Shown piece after piece: positions 13,501 to 23,244 of a stretch of 64,000 bases of DNA. Within the stretch, counting starts at the first letter, position 1. The number at the start of each line of letters is the position of its first letter. The notes under the pieces are model-generated. The model saw only the letters and a program-made list of their open reading frames with translations, did no database searches and was not told the DNA's origin. Origin of the DNA: Lojkania enalia (taxonomy: Eukaryota > Ascomycota > Dothideomycetes > Pleosporales); NCBI GenBank assembly GCA_010094045.1, contig ML986599.1:242787-306786 (forward strand). The letters are read 5' to 3'. The position numbers and the translations under genes were made by a program.

Positions 13501-15270
13501 GTCCATTTACCGGGGCATTGAAACTTATATTCCAGACGCAGACATTGACCTTGGGCATCGTCATATTTAGTCCAGTAAGACAGCGGAACATGGGCGTAGG
13601 AACGGTATTTCTGTTGCCCAAAAAAGGTAGGCGAACATCTTGTCAGAGAGCGAGTAATGTTAGTCCAATCCAACTAGACAACCGATTATGACTTCTTACA
13701 CTCCTGTATTCTAGCTAAAACATGAACTACATATAGCATTGTGATGCCTATGGTTCTAGTACTTCACCCTAGAGAATTGTCTTTCTTTTAAGAACGTACA
13801 TATGGGTTCTCGTAAGGAATAATTTCAGTCTAGTCTAACTAGTCAACCGATTATGATCTTGGCTCCTCTTGCATTTTTGCTAGGACGAGAACTAAATATA
13901 AGATTGAGTTGTAGAACATTTTAGCCATCTGTATTGGAAATTTTCTTGTCGAAATGAGGGAAAGCTTATCAGCTTCGAACTTAACTTTTATTTTAGTCCA
14001 ACAAAACTACCGACCATGAATTCTTTCATGAGTATATTTCAGCCAAAATAGGAACTAGACATCGCATTATTTCTACAGTCCTTTTAGCTATATATATCGC
14101 GTATCCTGGGAGTTTCTTTTAGACCAAGCAAGGAAAAGCTGTGCATGCCAATGAGAGTATGTCTCTTTTAGAACGCAAGCACTTAATCTTTTGAGGAATC
14201 ATATTAGCCCAATCCGACAAGCCAGCCAATCACTGTCCATGATACCTTGATATTTTAACCCAAACGGAACCCAGATACGAGACTAGGTCACTGATGCCTT
14301 TAGCAAACTATCTTTGAAGTTCATGTTTTTACACCAAGCAAGCCAAAGCCAAAGCCAACCATTTTCTCTCGGCTTTGCTCTTTTTAAAACACAGATATTG
14401 GCAATTTTGCATGATCATTTTAGTCTAGCCCACCATGCCATGGGATTATTTCGCAATTTTAGCCAAAACTAAACCCAATTACGACTCAATCCTATTATCG
14501 TTTTTAGACTAGATGAGCAAAAGCAATCCATTGCGCTTGGATACTGAAATCAGAGTGCGGACATTGTCGTCTGTGTTCGATTGTTTTAGTCCAATAAACT
14601 AGCTGCATATTCAATCAAGTCGTTTACTTTTTTACTCAAAATCGAGAAACTGGACATAACCGTCTCCTCTGGGTGTTATTAGTAGTCCATGTGATCACCT
14701 TGCGGAAGTTTTTAGTCCCCCCAAGGCCCTGGGACTGGCTCAGAGAAAGTGCAAAAGAAGAATAGCCGGAAGAAGAATGACAGGAAGAAAAGCCATGTTC
14801 ACATGAGCCATTGTGCGCCAATTCTTGCCAACTGTCGCGCATTTATCATTGCTGACAAATGGCAACGCAAGGGCCATGCTGTCCGGTATTTTGCCTTTTA
14901 AGTTCTTATTCCAGGAATCTATTGGCAAAGAATATGGGAGAAGAACCTCAAAGTCTAGGAAATCTGCTCTCATATACGCACAAGCACGGCCCCTCCAGTT
15001 TGCCGGCAGAAGCCAACGCGGTGCCAGCGTCTATAACCCACCTCGTTTCCATATTTTGATTCCTTTTATGTTAAGAATCGATTTAGACTATGTGCAGAAG
15101 ACAACACGGTGCCCATGACCCACCTCGTTACCATACTTTAGCTCCTCTTGTTGTAAGAATCGGTTTAGACTAAGCATGTGCAGAAGACAACACGGTGCTC
15201 ATGACCCCCTCTATTGCCTTGTTTTAGTTCTTTCCACTTCAGGAATAGATTCTTAAGGTGTGTGAAAAAA
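7510..15270. repeat. AT-rich block of decayed tandem satellite with TTTTAG-headed monomers
   Basis: About 7.8 kb with no plausible gene and clearly lower GC than its surroundings. The hexamer TTTTAG occurs roughly 39 times on the + strand by my reading (for example 7519, 7663, 7814, 7852, 9803, 9843, 14418, 14457, 14502, 14584), while its complement CTAAAA is nearly absent. Neighbouring copies are often about 40 or about 80 bp apart. Related sequence follows the hexamer: variants of TTTTAGAACGCAGACATT, TTTTAGTCCAA and TTTTAGACCAAG recur. From 13.6 to 14.6 kb a larger period shows: TTAGTC-type starts at 13661, 13825, 13993, 14204, 14420 and 14586, spaced 164-168 or 211-216 bp. The heavy divergence and AT bias fit ageing by RIP-like C-to-T mutation, which is an inference. 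Confidence 0.7.
15005..15265 (+). repeat. Best-preserved satellite units, three copies of about 87 bp
   Basis: Three tandem copies start at 15005, 15093 and 15179, each opening with (T/G)GCAGAAGMCAACRCGGTG. Copies 1 and 2 share a CCCACCTCGTTWCCATA core and the tail GTAAGAATCG-TTTAGACTA. Each unit contains two TTTAG-type sites about 43 bp apart, which matches the monomer length seen in the older part of the array. This end of the block is the least decayed. Confidence 0.8.
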
Positions 15271-15508
15271 GACAGCAACAGGAAGGAAAGGCGCATTGAT
15301 GATATACGCATACACGCTACTCCCAGTGTCTGTCACGGGGTTTTTGGAGTAGACGAATGACCTTAACTATTAGTGGTGATAACTTCGATTAAACGTCCAA
15401 CGAAAATCTCAATCCAGAAAATATGAACCCAGAAACACGAAATCCTACACCAACCTTACCCAATCTAAAGAACTTTTATCCGCATGGAAAATAAAGAAAA
15501 GCTATTCC
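15271..15508. other. 3' flank of HIS1
   Basis: A short transition from satellite to the HIS1 stop codon. No gene is visible. Confidence 0.6.
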
Positions 15509-16636
15509 TCAACCCGTCCTCGAATTCTCAATCTTCATGACGAGGATATCCTCGGCGCCGACCTCTGTCAGCTTATCCATCGTGACAGCAATCGCCTTCC
15601 GCTCCACCATCACCTGGACTGCGACCCATCCTTCTTCCTCGAGAGAATTTACGGTCGGCGCGCGTTTCCCTGATGCGATTTCGCACGCTGCGTCGAGTTT
15701 GCTGCGTTCGATGTTGTATGTGCATAGGACGTATCTCTGAGCGGCTAGTTATTTATTAGCGTAGGTTCAAAATTTACGGGGCGAGGAGAGGTTTACTAAT
15801 CACACCCTTGATGCGGGCAGTGATAAGTTCCACGAGCGAGGGGTCTGAGGGGTGTTTCGACTTGATGAGGATCGCGCTCGAGTCGACAACCGTTGATATA
15901 GCTTTTAGACCGGCAGCGCGCATGGTCTCTCCAGACTCGACGAGGTCGACGATGCCGTCCGCAACACCCAGAGCGCATGCTGCCTCCACGCTTCCGCCAA
16001 CATATTTAATATTCGTCTTCAATTTCGCCGGGCTAGCATCGCCATTCGTTTGAGCGCCTGTCTGCGCCCACTCGAGTTTCCTGAAGTACTGTTCGGCAAG
16101 GTTTGTGAAGCTAGTGACGACGTTCTTCCCAATTAGATCCTCGGGCTTAGTCAATTCTCCCTTTTGCGGAACCTGGACTTGCAGACTGCACTTCCCAAAG
16201 TCTAGATCTAACACTTCTACTACGCCCGTTGTGGCAGTTGGTGGAGTTAAAACCTCGTGCTCGGCGACCTGGTCTCGTCCAGTTATGCCAAGGTCGACGC
16301 GGCCTTCTCCAACGAAAGTAGGGATGTCGGCAGCAGGCAGGAATATGAGTGCGAGCGGGAGGTTCTTCACGAGCGCTATGTCTAGGCGCGAGTGGCGGTG
16401 GAACTGAATGTCTGAGCCGTGGAGGAGGTCGAGACAGGCTTGGTGGAGACGCCCCTCTGTTCACAACGATATCAGCACGGCTATATGAAGACGGATCGAG
16501 AAAACATACTCTTAGGTACAGCGAATAGTAACCGATCATTCAAACTATTCCCCAAAACATCAGTCAAGAATGGTAGACTTCTGCTTCCGCTGCGCGGCTT
16601 GGTCGAGATGCCGTCCAGGCCATTCGTGTACTCCAT
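15509..16636 (-). CDS. HIS1: ATP phosphoribosyltransferase
   Basis: Catalyses the first, committed step of histidine synthesis (ATP + PRPP to phosphoribosyl-ATP). Three exons on the minus strand, 16636-16510, 16456-15797 and 15744-15509, give 340 residues. The first exon ends ...LLFAVPK and joins to KGRLHQACLDLL. The core reads FLPAADIPTFVGEGRVDLGITGRDQV, a family hallmark. The C-terminal regulatory ACT-like domain, with GKRAPTV and EEEGWVAVQVMVE, is in the last exon. The last intron uses a TAG acceptor at 15745-15747; this restores GVITAQRYVLC, so simpler AG choices were rejected. It is slightly longer than the 297-residue yeast enzyme because of a TGAQTNGDASPAK insertion. It shares an 837-bp divergent promoter with RPS28 that holds a Gcn4/CpcA-type site. 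Confidence 0.95.
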
Positions 16637-16978
16637 TGTCTGTAGAGGAGTGACGAGGGTGGGACAAAGGAGAAGGTATACACATACGAGTTAACTAGAT
16701 CCATCTTTTTTCTATGCAAGGACCGAACCACGAGCGCGTCCAAAAGTGTGGATCGGAGCGTTGAAGCTAGACCACTTTGCGCCTATACCTTCGTGATCCA
16801 GGATCAGTTCCCACGTAATGCGGTGCAATTGGACGTGGATGATTTGAAGAAGGGTGCGAAGGCTGGGCACTGCTGCAGGCGTATGGGGGGATGCTGTGTA
16901 GTTCCGCGTTGTGCGCCAGATTGATTTGAGCAGATTGAGACTAGTATTATTGAAACGTGAATGTATGAATACGACTGA

Positions 16979-16985
16979 TGAGTCA
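16979..16985. promoter_or_regulatory. Gcn4/CpcA (CPC1)-type site TGAGTCA
   Basis: A perfect palindromic TGASTCA element, about 343 bp upstream of the HIS1 start codon. In yeast and moulds this is the binding site of Gcn4/CpcA/CPC1, which induces amino-acid synthesis genes during starvation, and HIS genes are classic targets. A half-match (TGACTC) lies near 17142. The assignment rests on sequence and position only. Confidence 0.7.
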
Positions 16986-17417
16986 AGGAGGGGTAGCAAT
17001 CCCACGTGTGGGCTTGTGTGGCGAGCGAGGCAATTCTGCAGCGGTGTCAATTGGCTCAAATGCGCGCTGTATGGATTGGAGAGGGTATACTACTAGTGGT
17101 CACGTACCAGCTGGGACTCGAAGCGCACGATGAGCTGGTGGTGACTCCGATATGCGGACGCTGGAATAGAAAATCGGGTGACGCAGGCCAATCAGGACGC
17201 CGCAGGGAAGACGTGCAGATGCCCCGCAGCGCCGCCGAACAAAGGAAGGCACGACATTGTTCTTGGGCGGTGAGGAGCGGCACGAAATTTCGCTTGCGGC
17301 TGAGGCTCAACTGGAACTCCCACAAACACCTCGACGCACGGACCTTGGACCCTCCACACAACCGCACTGCGATAACCGCTCTTGACCACATACTGTTGCA
17401 ACTGACCTTACTCGAAT

Positions 17418-17464
17418 GTAAGTTGGAGATTAGCGCTTGCAGGAATCTTGGCTGACCGAAGCAG
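17418..17464 (+). other. Probable 5'-UTR intron of RPS28
   Basis: GTAAGT donor at 17418, CTGAC branch-like sequence shortly before a GCAG acceptor ending at 17464, nine bases upstream of the RPS28 ATG. Leader introns are common in fungal ribosomal protein genes. Confidence 0.55.
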
Positions 17465-17473
17465 ACTGCAACC

Positions 17474-17887
17474 ATGGATACCGCTAAGGCTCCCGTCAAG
17501 CTCGTCAAGGTCACTCGTGGTATGTTCCGTATGGTCAAAATTCAGGAAAACGCATGACTGACCGTTTCTGCGCAGTCCTCGGTCGTACCGGTACGTAAAG
17601 CCTCTCAAAATTAGAGGCCTTGAATTTTGGAGGAAATGGAGGAAACAGAAGAATCACGATCGAGTTTCTGACTGGCATAGGCTCCCGTGGAGGTGTCACC
17701 CAAGTCCGCGTTGAATTTATGGACGACACGACCCGAAGTATCATCCGAAACGTTAAAGGACCCGGTACGGCACCCGCACAGCTGTAAACATAACTTTGGA
17801 AGGAATAGAAGCTAATATCAGGTAGTCCGCGAGAACGACATCCTCTGCTTGCTTGAGTCTGAGCGTGAGGCCAGGAGGCTGAGATAG
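17474..17887 (+). CDS. RPS28: 40S ribosomal protein S28 (eS28)
   Basis: A small-subunit ribosomal protein placed near the mRNA exit region of the 40S subunit. Four exons, 17474-17519, 17576-17590, 17681-17764 and 17826-17887, encode 68 residues, the normal size. The protein reads [15 protein letters not shown], then [32 protein letters not shown] and ends [12 protein letters not shown], nearly invariant in eukaryotes. The second exon is only 15 nt. All three coding introns sit after the first base of a codon (phase 1), each after a G. The third intron ends at the TAG at 17823-17825, three bases beyond a CAG that would break the frame. It is divergent from HIS1. Confidence 0.96.
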
Positions 17888-19446
17888 AGTGGACGCGGGC
17901 GGCGACGACGTACCGAGCACGAGACCGCGGTACCCACATCATAAAAGGAACTGGCGCTGTCCGGGCATGTGTGCATTACCCACTGGCATTTCTTCGACCA
18001 CGGCAATGGGGCGCGGTATTTAGGGGCCTTTGAGCGACTTTCTAAGAAATAAAGATTCTGTCTCAATTCCGGGTTGTTTCCCTCATCATGTCGAACGATG
18101 TCGTTTGTGATCTGAGTAGTAGAGCGAGCATTGCCTTGGCTTTGAGCTTTCTCTTCCGCACGTGGAGGTTGAACAACACGTGCTACACATACCAATACAG
18201 ATCACACTCCACCTATTTCCACACCCAACGCATATACTAGGCCATTACAATCATTCCAACATCACATCCAATTTACCCCCCACCATCTCATCGCGTTGCA
18301 CTCCCTGCAATCTAGTCTACTAAACACCGTATCATCTCTAATATTATCTATCTATTCTCTCCCCGTTCTACATCTCCGTACTGCAAACGCCGTCCCAAAC
18401 CGCATCAGTCTCACTGCCGCTACCTACCCCAGCCCAGCCCAGCCCAGCCCTCCCCTATCTCTGCGCCCTCCAATCACCACAACCCACTCACTCGTCCGCG
18501 TCCCCCGCCAATTCGTCCGGCTCTTCTCCCAACCTATTTGCACATCCACCAAACCCCTACACTTTCCACTCTCTGCATGCCAAATTTCCATACATTTTCA
18601 TCACCTAGAAGAATACATAGTACATAGTACATGTATAGTGCCTAGGTTGCATGGGATAGCGGCATGTTTCGTATTCATGGAGTTCGTCCGCGATTAGTCC
18701 TTTGGCGGTGAAGTGCCACGGTGCGAATGATATGATATAATGCGGAAGAATGGTGGCGTGGCGTTAGGCAGCAAGAGCTGGGACGGGGAAGCGAGGAATA
18801 CGAGGGCGCGGACTCTTGAGATATGGGATGGGTGATTGTGCAGTGTGTTTGGAGTCGTGCGGCGCGAAGTGCTTGACTGTATCCTATCCTCTTCGCTGTG
18901 TCGAACGGGAGACAGATGAAGATGCGGTTTGTGGATTACGCTGGCGCACTCATCCACCGCCTGTTATACTATCGCGAGATCGAAAGGGGTGGGAAGTTAA
19001 GATTGTAGCTAGGGGTTGGGACTACACTGTATTTCACCACGCGCACAAGAGAGAATTAGTTTCTCCTTCAATAGTATTGTTTTTCTGCCTCGAGTATCTT
19101 TATCCTACCCATCCATCTATCAATCGCTATTTCTCAGAGTCGAGAGTGCTAAACTAGCTGTGGAGCCGTCTAATCCATATATACAATATCCCACACAAAA
19201 CCAAATAAATATACCATCCGAGCAGACAGCTCTTCAATTACAAACCTAAGTGCTAAACTGCTTTTTAAAAACCAAAAAAAAAGTATATGTATATCAGAAA
19301 AACGCTGTCAGTAATGCCATGCATCCCCAGACGGCGTGCCAAAACGCATGCGATGCCAAAAAAAAAAAACACTCGCGGGGTATCCAGAATACTATCAAGT
19401 GCTAATATCATTCGACCAAGGGAAAAGAATGAATGAACGCAGTCGA
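17888..19446. other. Intergenic region, no supported gene
   Basis: Pyrimidine-rich from about 18240 to 18600, with a short (CCCAG)n tract near 18430-18450. Open frames here are low-complexity or lie on both strands. The 3' end of the MFS gene, with short A runs near 19270 and 19360, closes the region. Confidence 0.6.
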
Positions 19447-21436
19447 TTACGCGGCAGCCATCTGGATATTCTTCCCCTTCATGCTCTTCCATTGCACAAA
19501 CGCAGCGCCAACGATCGAAATTGAGGCCGCTGCCACAGAGACGTAAAATGTTTCCGTCAGGGCCTGATTATACGCAACGAGCACGCCCTGTAAGAACTGG
19601 GTGGGGATACGGTTCTTGAGCTCGGTGGCACCGACGGTAAGGACGAAGCCCGCGTCGAGGTCCGGCACCACGCTCTTCAGGTTCTTGATCAGTTGGTTGG
19701 TGAAGACGTTCTGGCCGACGGAGATGAAGAGCGCGCCACCAAGGGTCTGGGCGAACATCATGATGGCTGTGCCAATGGGGACGTCCTTGCCTGGAAGCGC
19801 AGTTTGGACGGCGACGAGCGGTTGCTGCATTCCAAAACCCACGCCGGCACCGAAGATGAATTGGTAGCCAATCCATTTGGGAGAGTTGGTGTCGGTTTCG
19901 AATGTGGAAAGGAGACCGGCACCAATGGCCATGAAAGTGGAAGATGTAAGCATGAATGGCGTGTAGTAACCAATAAATGTAACGAGACCGCCGGCTACCA
20001 TAGAAATGATGACGAGGCCGAGGATAGCGGGAAGGTTCATGATTCCGGATTTGGTCGCTGAGACTCCCTTGATAGCCTGGAACCAGATGGCTGTCGTAGG
20101 TTAGACAGTTATACCTCAATAAGATGGAGAGGGGCACATACGAAGGTAGTACACCATAACGAAGAAAGCTGCGCCGAGGAAAGAACCAAACCATGCGCTT
20201 CCCCAGACGTTCCTGTTCAAGAAGACGCGTGGGGGCACTGTCGCTTCCTCCTGCTTCCATTTCTGGACAACAATGAAGCCGATGATGAGCACACCGAAGA
20301 GCACGAGAAGGGCAATGATGCGACCGTTATTCCACTCGTACTTGCTACCACCCCATTGAAGTGCGAGAAGCAAGCAAACAATAGCTGGGAGGAACAGAAT
20401 CGTTCCCTCGAGATCAAATTTCTTGATTTGCTGCTTCCAGGTGAGATCAAGCTTCTTGCCGCGGCGGGGGACCTGGAAGAAGGGAACTATGAACGCAGCC
20501 GTTACAGCACCAAATGGAAGATTGATGTAGAAGCACTTAATGTAGAGTCAGCCCATGTTCGTTGTAAAAACACTATGAACTCACCCATCTCCATGTCAGA
20601 TGATCAGTGAAGGCACCGCCCATGCTGAGCATTTGTTAGTCGAGTCTTGAAAAGTGGATATATGGGAACAGCCACATACAGTGGACCAGCGACTGAGGCG
20701 ATACCATACATGCCACCTATGAGTCCCATGTACGTTGGACGTTGTCTAAGAGGCACGGTGTTGGCGATAATTAGGACTGCGCCAGCGAAGATTCCTGCAG
20801 CTCCAACACCAGCAATGGCGCGTCCAATAATCAACGCAGTCGAATTCGGCGCAACACCACAGATCAACGAGCCGACTTCGAAGATGAAGAGGGCAGTAAG
20901 ATAGACCCATTTGATCGAGTAGAAAGTATAGAACTTTCCGTAGATAAGCTGGGTTGCGCACGTCGTGAGAAGGTAGGATGAGCCATACCATCCCACATCA
21001 TTCAAGGCCTTGAACTGATCCGTAATGCGGGGAATGGCAGTAGCGATAATGGTGTTGTCCTATCAAGCTTGTCGTCAGCTTAGAGCCACAGCGCAGGGAT
21101 GCCAGATAGTTCGCGTACCAGCGCCATGCAGAAGACGGACAGGCAAAGCGCGATTGTGATCACACCCAGTCTCCATGCTTTGGGGTATTCGAATCCTTCC
21201 TCAGTTGTGGTGGGCGCCAAGTCGTCTCCGATTGTATCGTCATTAGTTTCCGTGATAGCTTCTTTCTTTGCCTCTGGTTCTTGGGAATTTCCGCGCATAG
21301 ACGCAGCGGTAGAAGGCAGAACACTCTCTGCTGGCTCTTTCTTTTCGAAAACTGAGGGCTCCACGCTTTGCGCAGCTGTTTCGTCAGAGCCTGCCATGCT
21401 CACGGGACGTAGCATATCTTTGTTCTTGTCACTCAT
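19447..21436 (-). CDS. MFS multidrug/toxin efflux transporter, DHA2 (14-TM) family
   Basis: A proton-driven exporter, presumably in the plasma membrane. Five exons on the minus strand, 21436-21119, 21059-20680, 20624-20585, 20535-20142 and 20090-19447, give 591 residues. About 105 hydrophilic N-terminal residues precede TM1. Family motifs are the [12 protein letters not shown] segment spanning the first splice joint, [24 protein letters not shown], and [15 protein letters not shown] (motif C-like). The third exon is 40 nt and completes [12 protein letters not shown] before CFYINLPFG. The second half has the [12 protein letters not shown] and [18 protein letters not shown] segments typical of 14-TM fungal exporters. 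The family includes aflatoxin- and azole-efflux pumps, but no biosynthetic cluster is nearby, so the substrate is unknown. Confidence 0.9.
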
Positions 21437-23244
21437 AGCGGTGGGAAGTGTAGAGTTAAGGAAGGAAAAAAAAGGAACGTGTTCGTATAAAAGGGCCGCG
21501 AGGCTGGATGTTGAGAGTTTGGAGACCCAACAAGCCGGTGCCTAGGGAGAAGAAGAAGGGCTATATAATTTTAGTGAGGGAGCACGTTTCAAGGACGAAA
21601 AGATTACGGAGTTAAAGCAGGGGAGGAGTCAAGCGCTCCACGAGGCCCGTGGAATCTTGTCCATTCGGTAGTTTCGACGGAGCTGTCTAGTCCAGCTTTG
21701 TCTGAAGCCTCAGCTCGGGGACTCGGGCTGCGCCTTGCCACCGATTCCGGGCGGAATGAGTGACCACGCGCCTGGGCGCTCTAGCCGGATAGGAGGTGCA
21801 TACCGTCCCCGGACGAATAAAGGCCCATGGCCGCCCAGGCTCCAAGCATTCTGTCCAGCATATTCGATCCCATGGGCGTCTGCCTCGAGGCGTGTCACAT
21901 TGCAGGCGGCCATATTTCAACAGCAGCTGCTCTTCTTCTTCTTCTTCTTCTTCTTCTTCTTCTTCTTCTTGGCTGGGGTCCATGTGGCCATTACAACCAT
22001 ACTAGTACATATCATGTAGCGGTGATACCAACAGGTAAATCGCTATTACGTCCGTCGAGGAGAGAAGCGGCCGCCGTTGGCCTGACAAGCGTGCTTCAAA
22101 GGTTGCTAGCAGCCTTAGCGGGCTACTACTGGGCCCACCGGGCTGGACTTGCCCCAGGGGTGCGGAAGACTTCGAAGGATCAAGAGCCTCGATCTGCAGG
22201 CAACAGTCATAGACCCTTCATATCGCTCCTATTGGCCTGCTCGTGGAATGCTTCGCACCCCGCGGGTTGCGGTCCTGAGGAGCACACACTGCAGCCCCCA
22301 GTCTCAACATGGGGTGTGCCCAATCTGATAATTAAGCCGTCGAATCACTGACATCAACGACCTCTCGAACCGAGCAAAGGGCGCGGTAAAAACACGTTGC
22401 AAGAACACAAGCAGCTGCATCGAATGTTCGCGCGATTTTGCTCAGGCGTGACGCATTGCGCATATACGTATGCGAATGCGAGCATATTCTGTTCGTGCCC
22501 ACGCAATGCAACGGGTACCTGGTCGGATCGGAGGCGCTGGGTCGGCATGCCGACCGCCGACGACACTCGCCCTTTTCGAGTGCAAAGGCAATTCAGCGAA
22601 GAGCACGGAGTACAAAACAGCGAGACCGCAAATCAGCGAGGCCGTAACGGAAAAGCCGAAGCGGGAAAATTTTGTTAACACGAGGCCCTCCGTGACGGGA
22701 TGCCTTACGGCTTCCTTCTGCCCAAAGCTTCAATCGCAACCACTTCCCCTGTGGGACCTGTCACCCCGTTGCCCATTCCGCCGCCCTTTCGGCCTTCACT
22801 GCAACCACGTTTGTAAGCAGTCAACGTCGTCTTGGGTCTCATCTGGTGGCTTTCACGTGGGAACGCGCTGCGTCTTTGTCTAAAAATAATATACACAGCT
22901 GATAGTGCACATGGAACTGCAGATAATAGTTGCAGACGCGTTGAGCAAATTTTTCTAAGCTGAACAGTAGTCTCGAAAACTGCCTTCCAAGGTTGGATCA
23001 GATGGTAGGCGCACGCTGGCGTTGGAACCCCATTTTGGCTAAGAAAGACCAAGACCAGACATGACAATAACAGCTACTTCCATGATCAGTATTAAATAAA
23101 GGGTATTTGTATACTGTAGGTACAAAACCGGAGAGCCCATCAATAGCTGTGAAACTGTAACGAAGACAGCGTTGCTACAGCCTCACTCATCCATCACACA
23201 ATTCTCGAGAATTAGAATCATCATTCTAGTAGAACCAATCCTCC
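21437..23244. other. Intergenic region, no supported gene
   Basis: Holds a trinucleotide microsatellite at 21931-21970. Several open frames occur on both strands, one of which is translated into a poly-Leu run by the microsatellite; none has coding character I can defend. Confidence 0.6.
21931..21970. repeat. (TCT)n microsatellite
   Basis: Thirteen uninterrupted TCT units in intergenic DNA upstream of the MFS gene. Confidence 0.95.

Noticed and set aside
7510..15270. TTTTAG motifs as a chain of 3' splice sites of a many-intron gene, or as a CRISPR or telomere array
   Set aside because: No matching donors or branch sites occur at regular places and the intervals carry no coding frame. Spacers are not unique and the units are degenerate, so it is not a CRISPR array. 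The motif is not a telomere repeat.
21827..22351. 174-codon + frame with a poly-Leu segment
   Set aside because: The hydrophobic run is produced by the TCT microsatellite. Overlapping frames exist on both strands and there is no recognisable domain.
22470..22883. 137-codon + frame upstream of PCH2
   Set aside because: Competing frames cover the same DNA on both strands and none shows conserved motifs.
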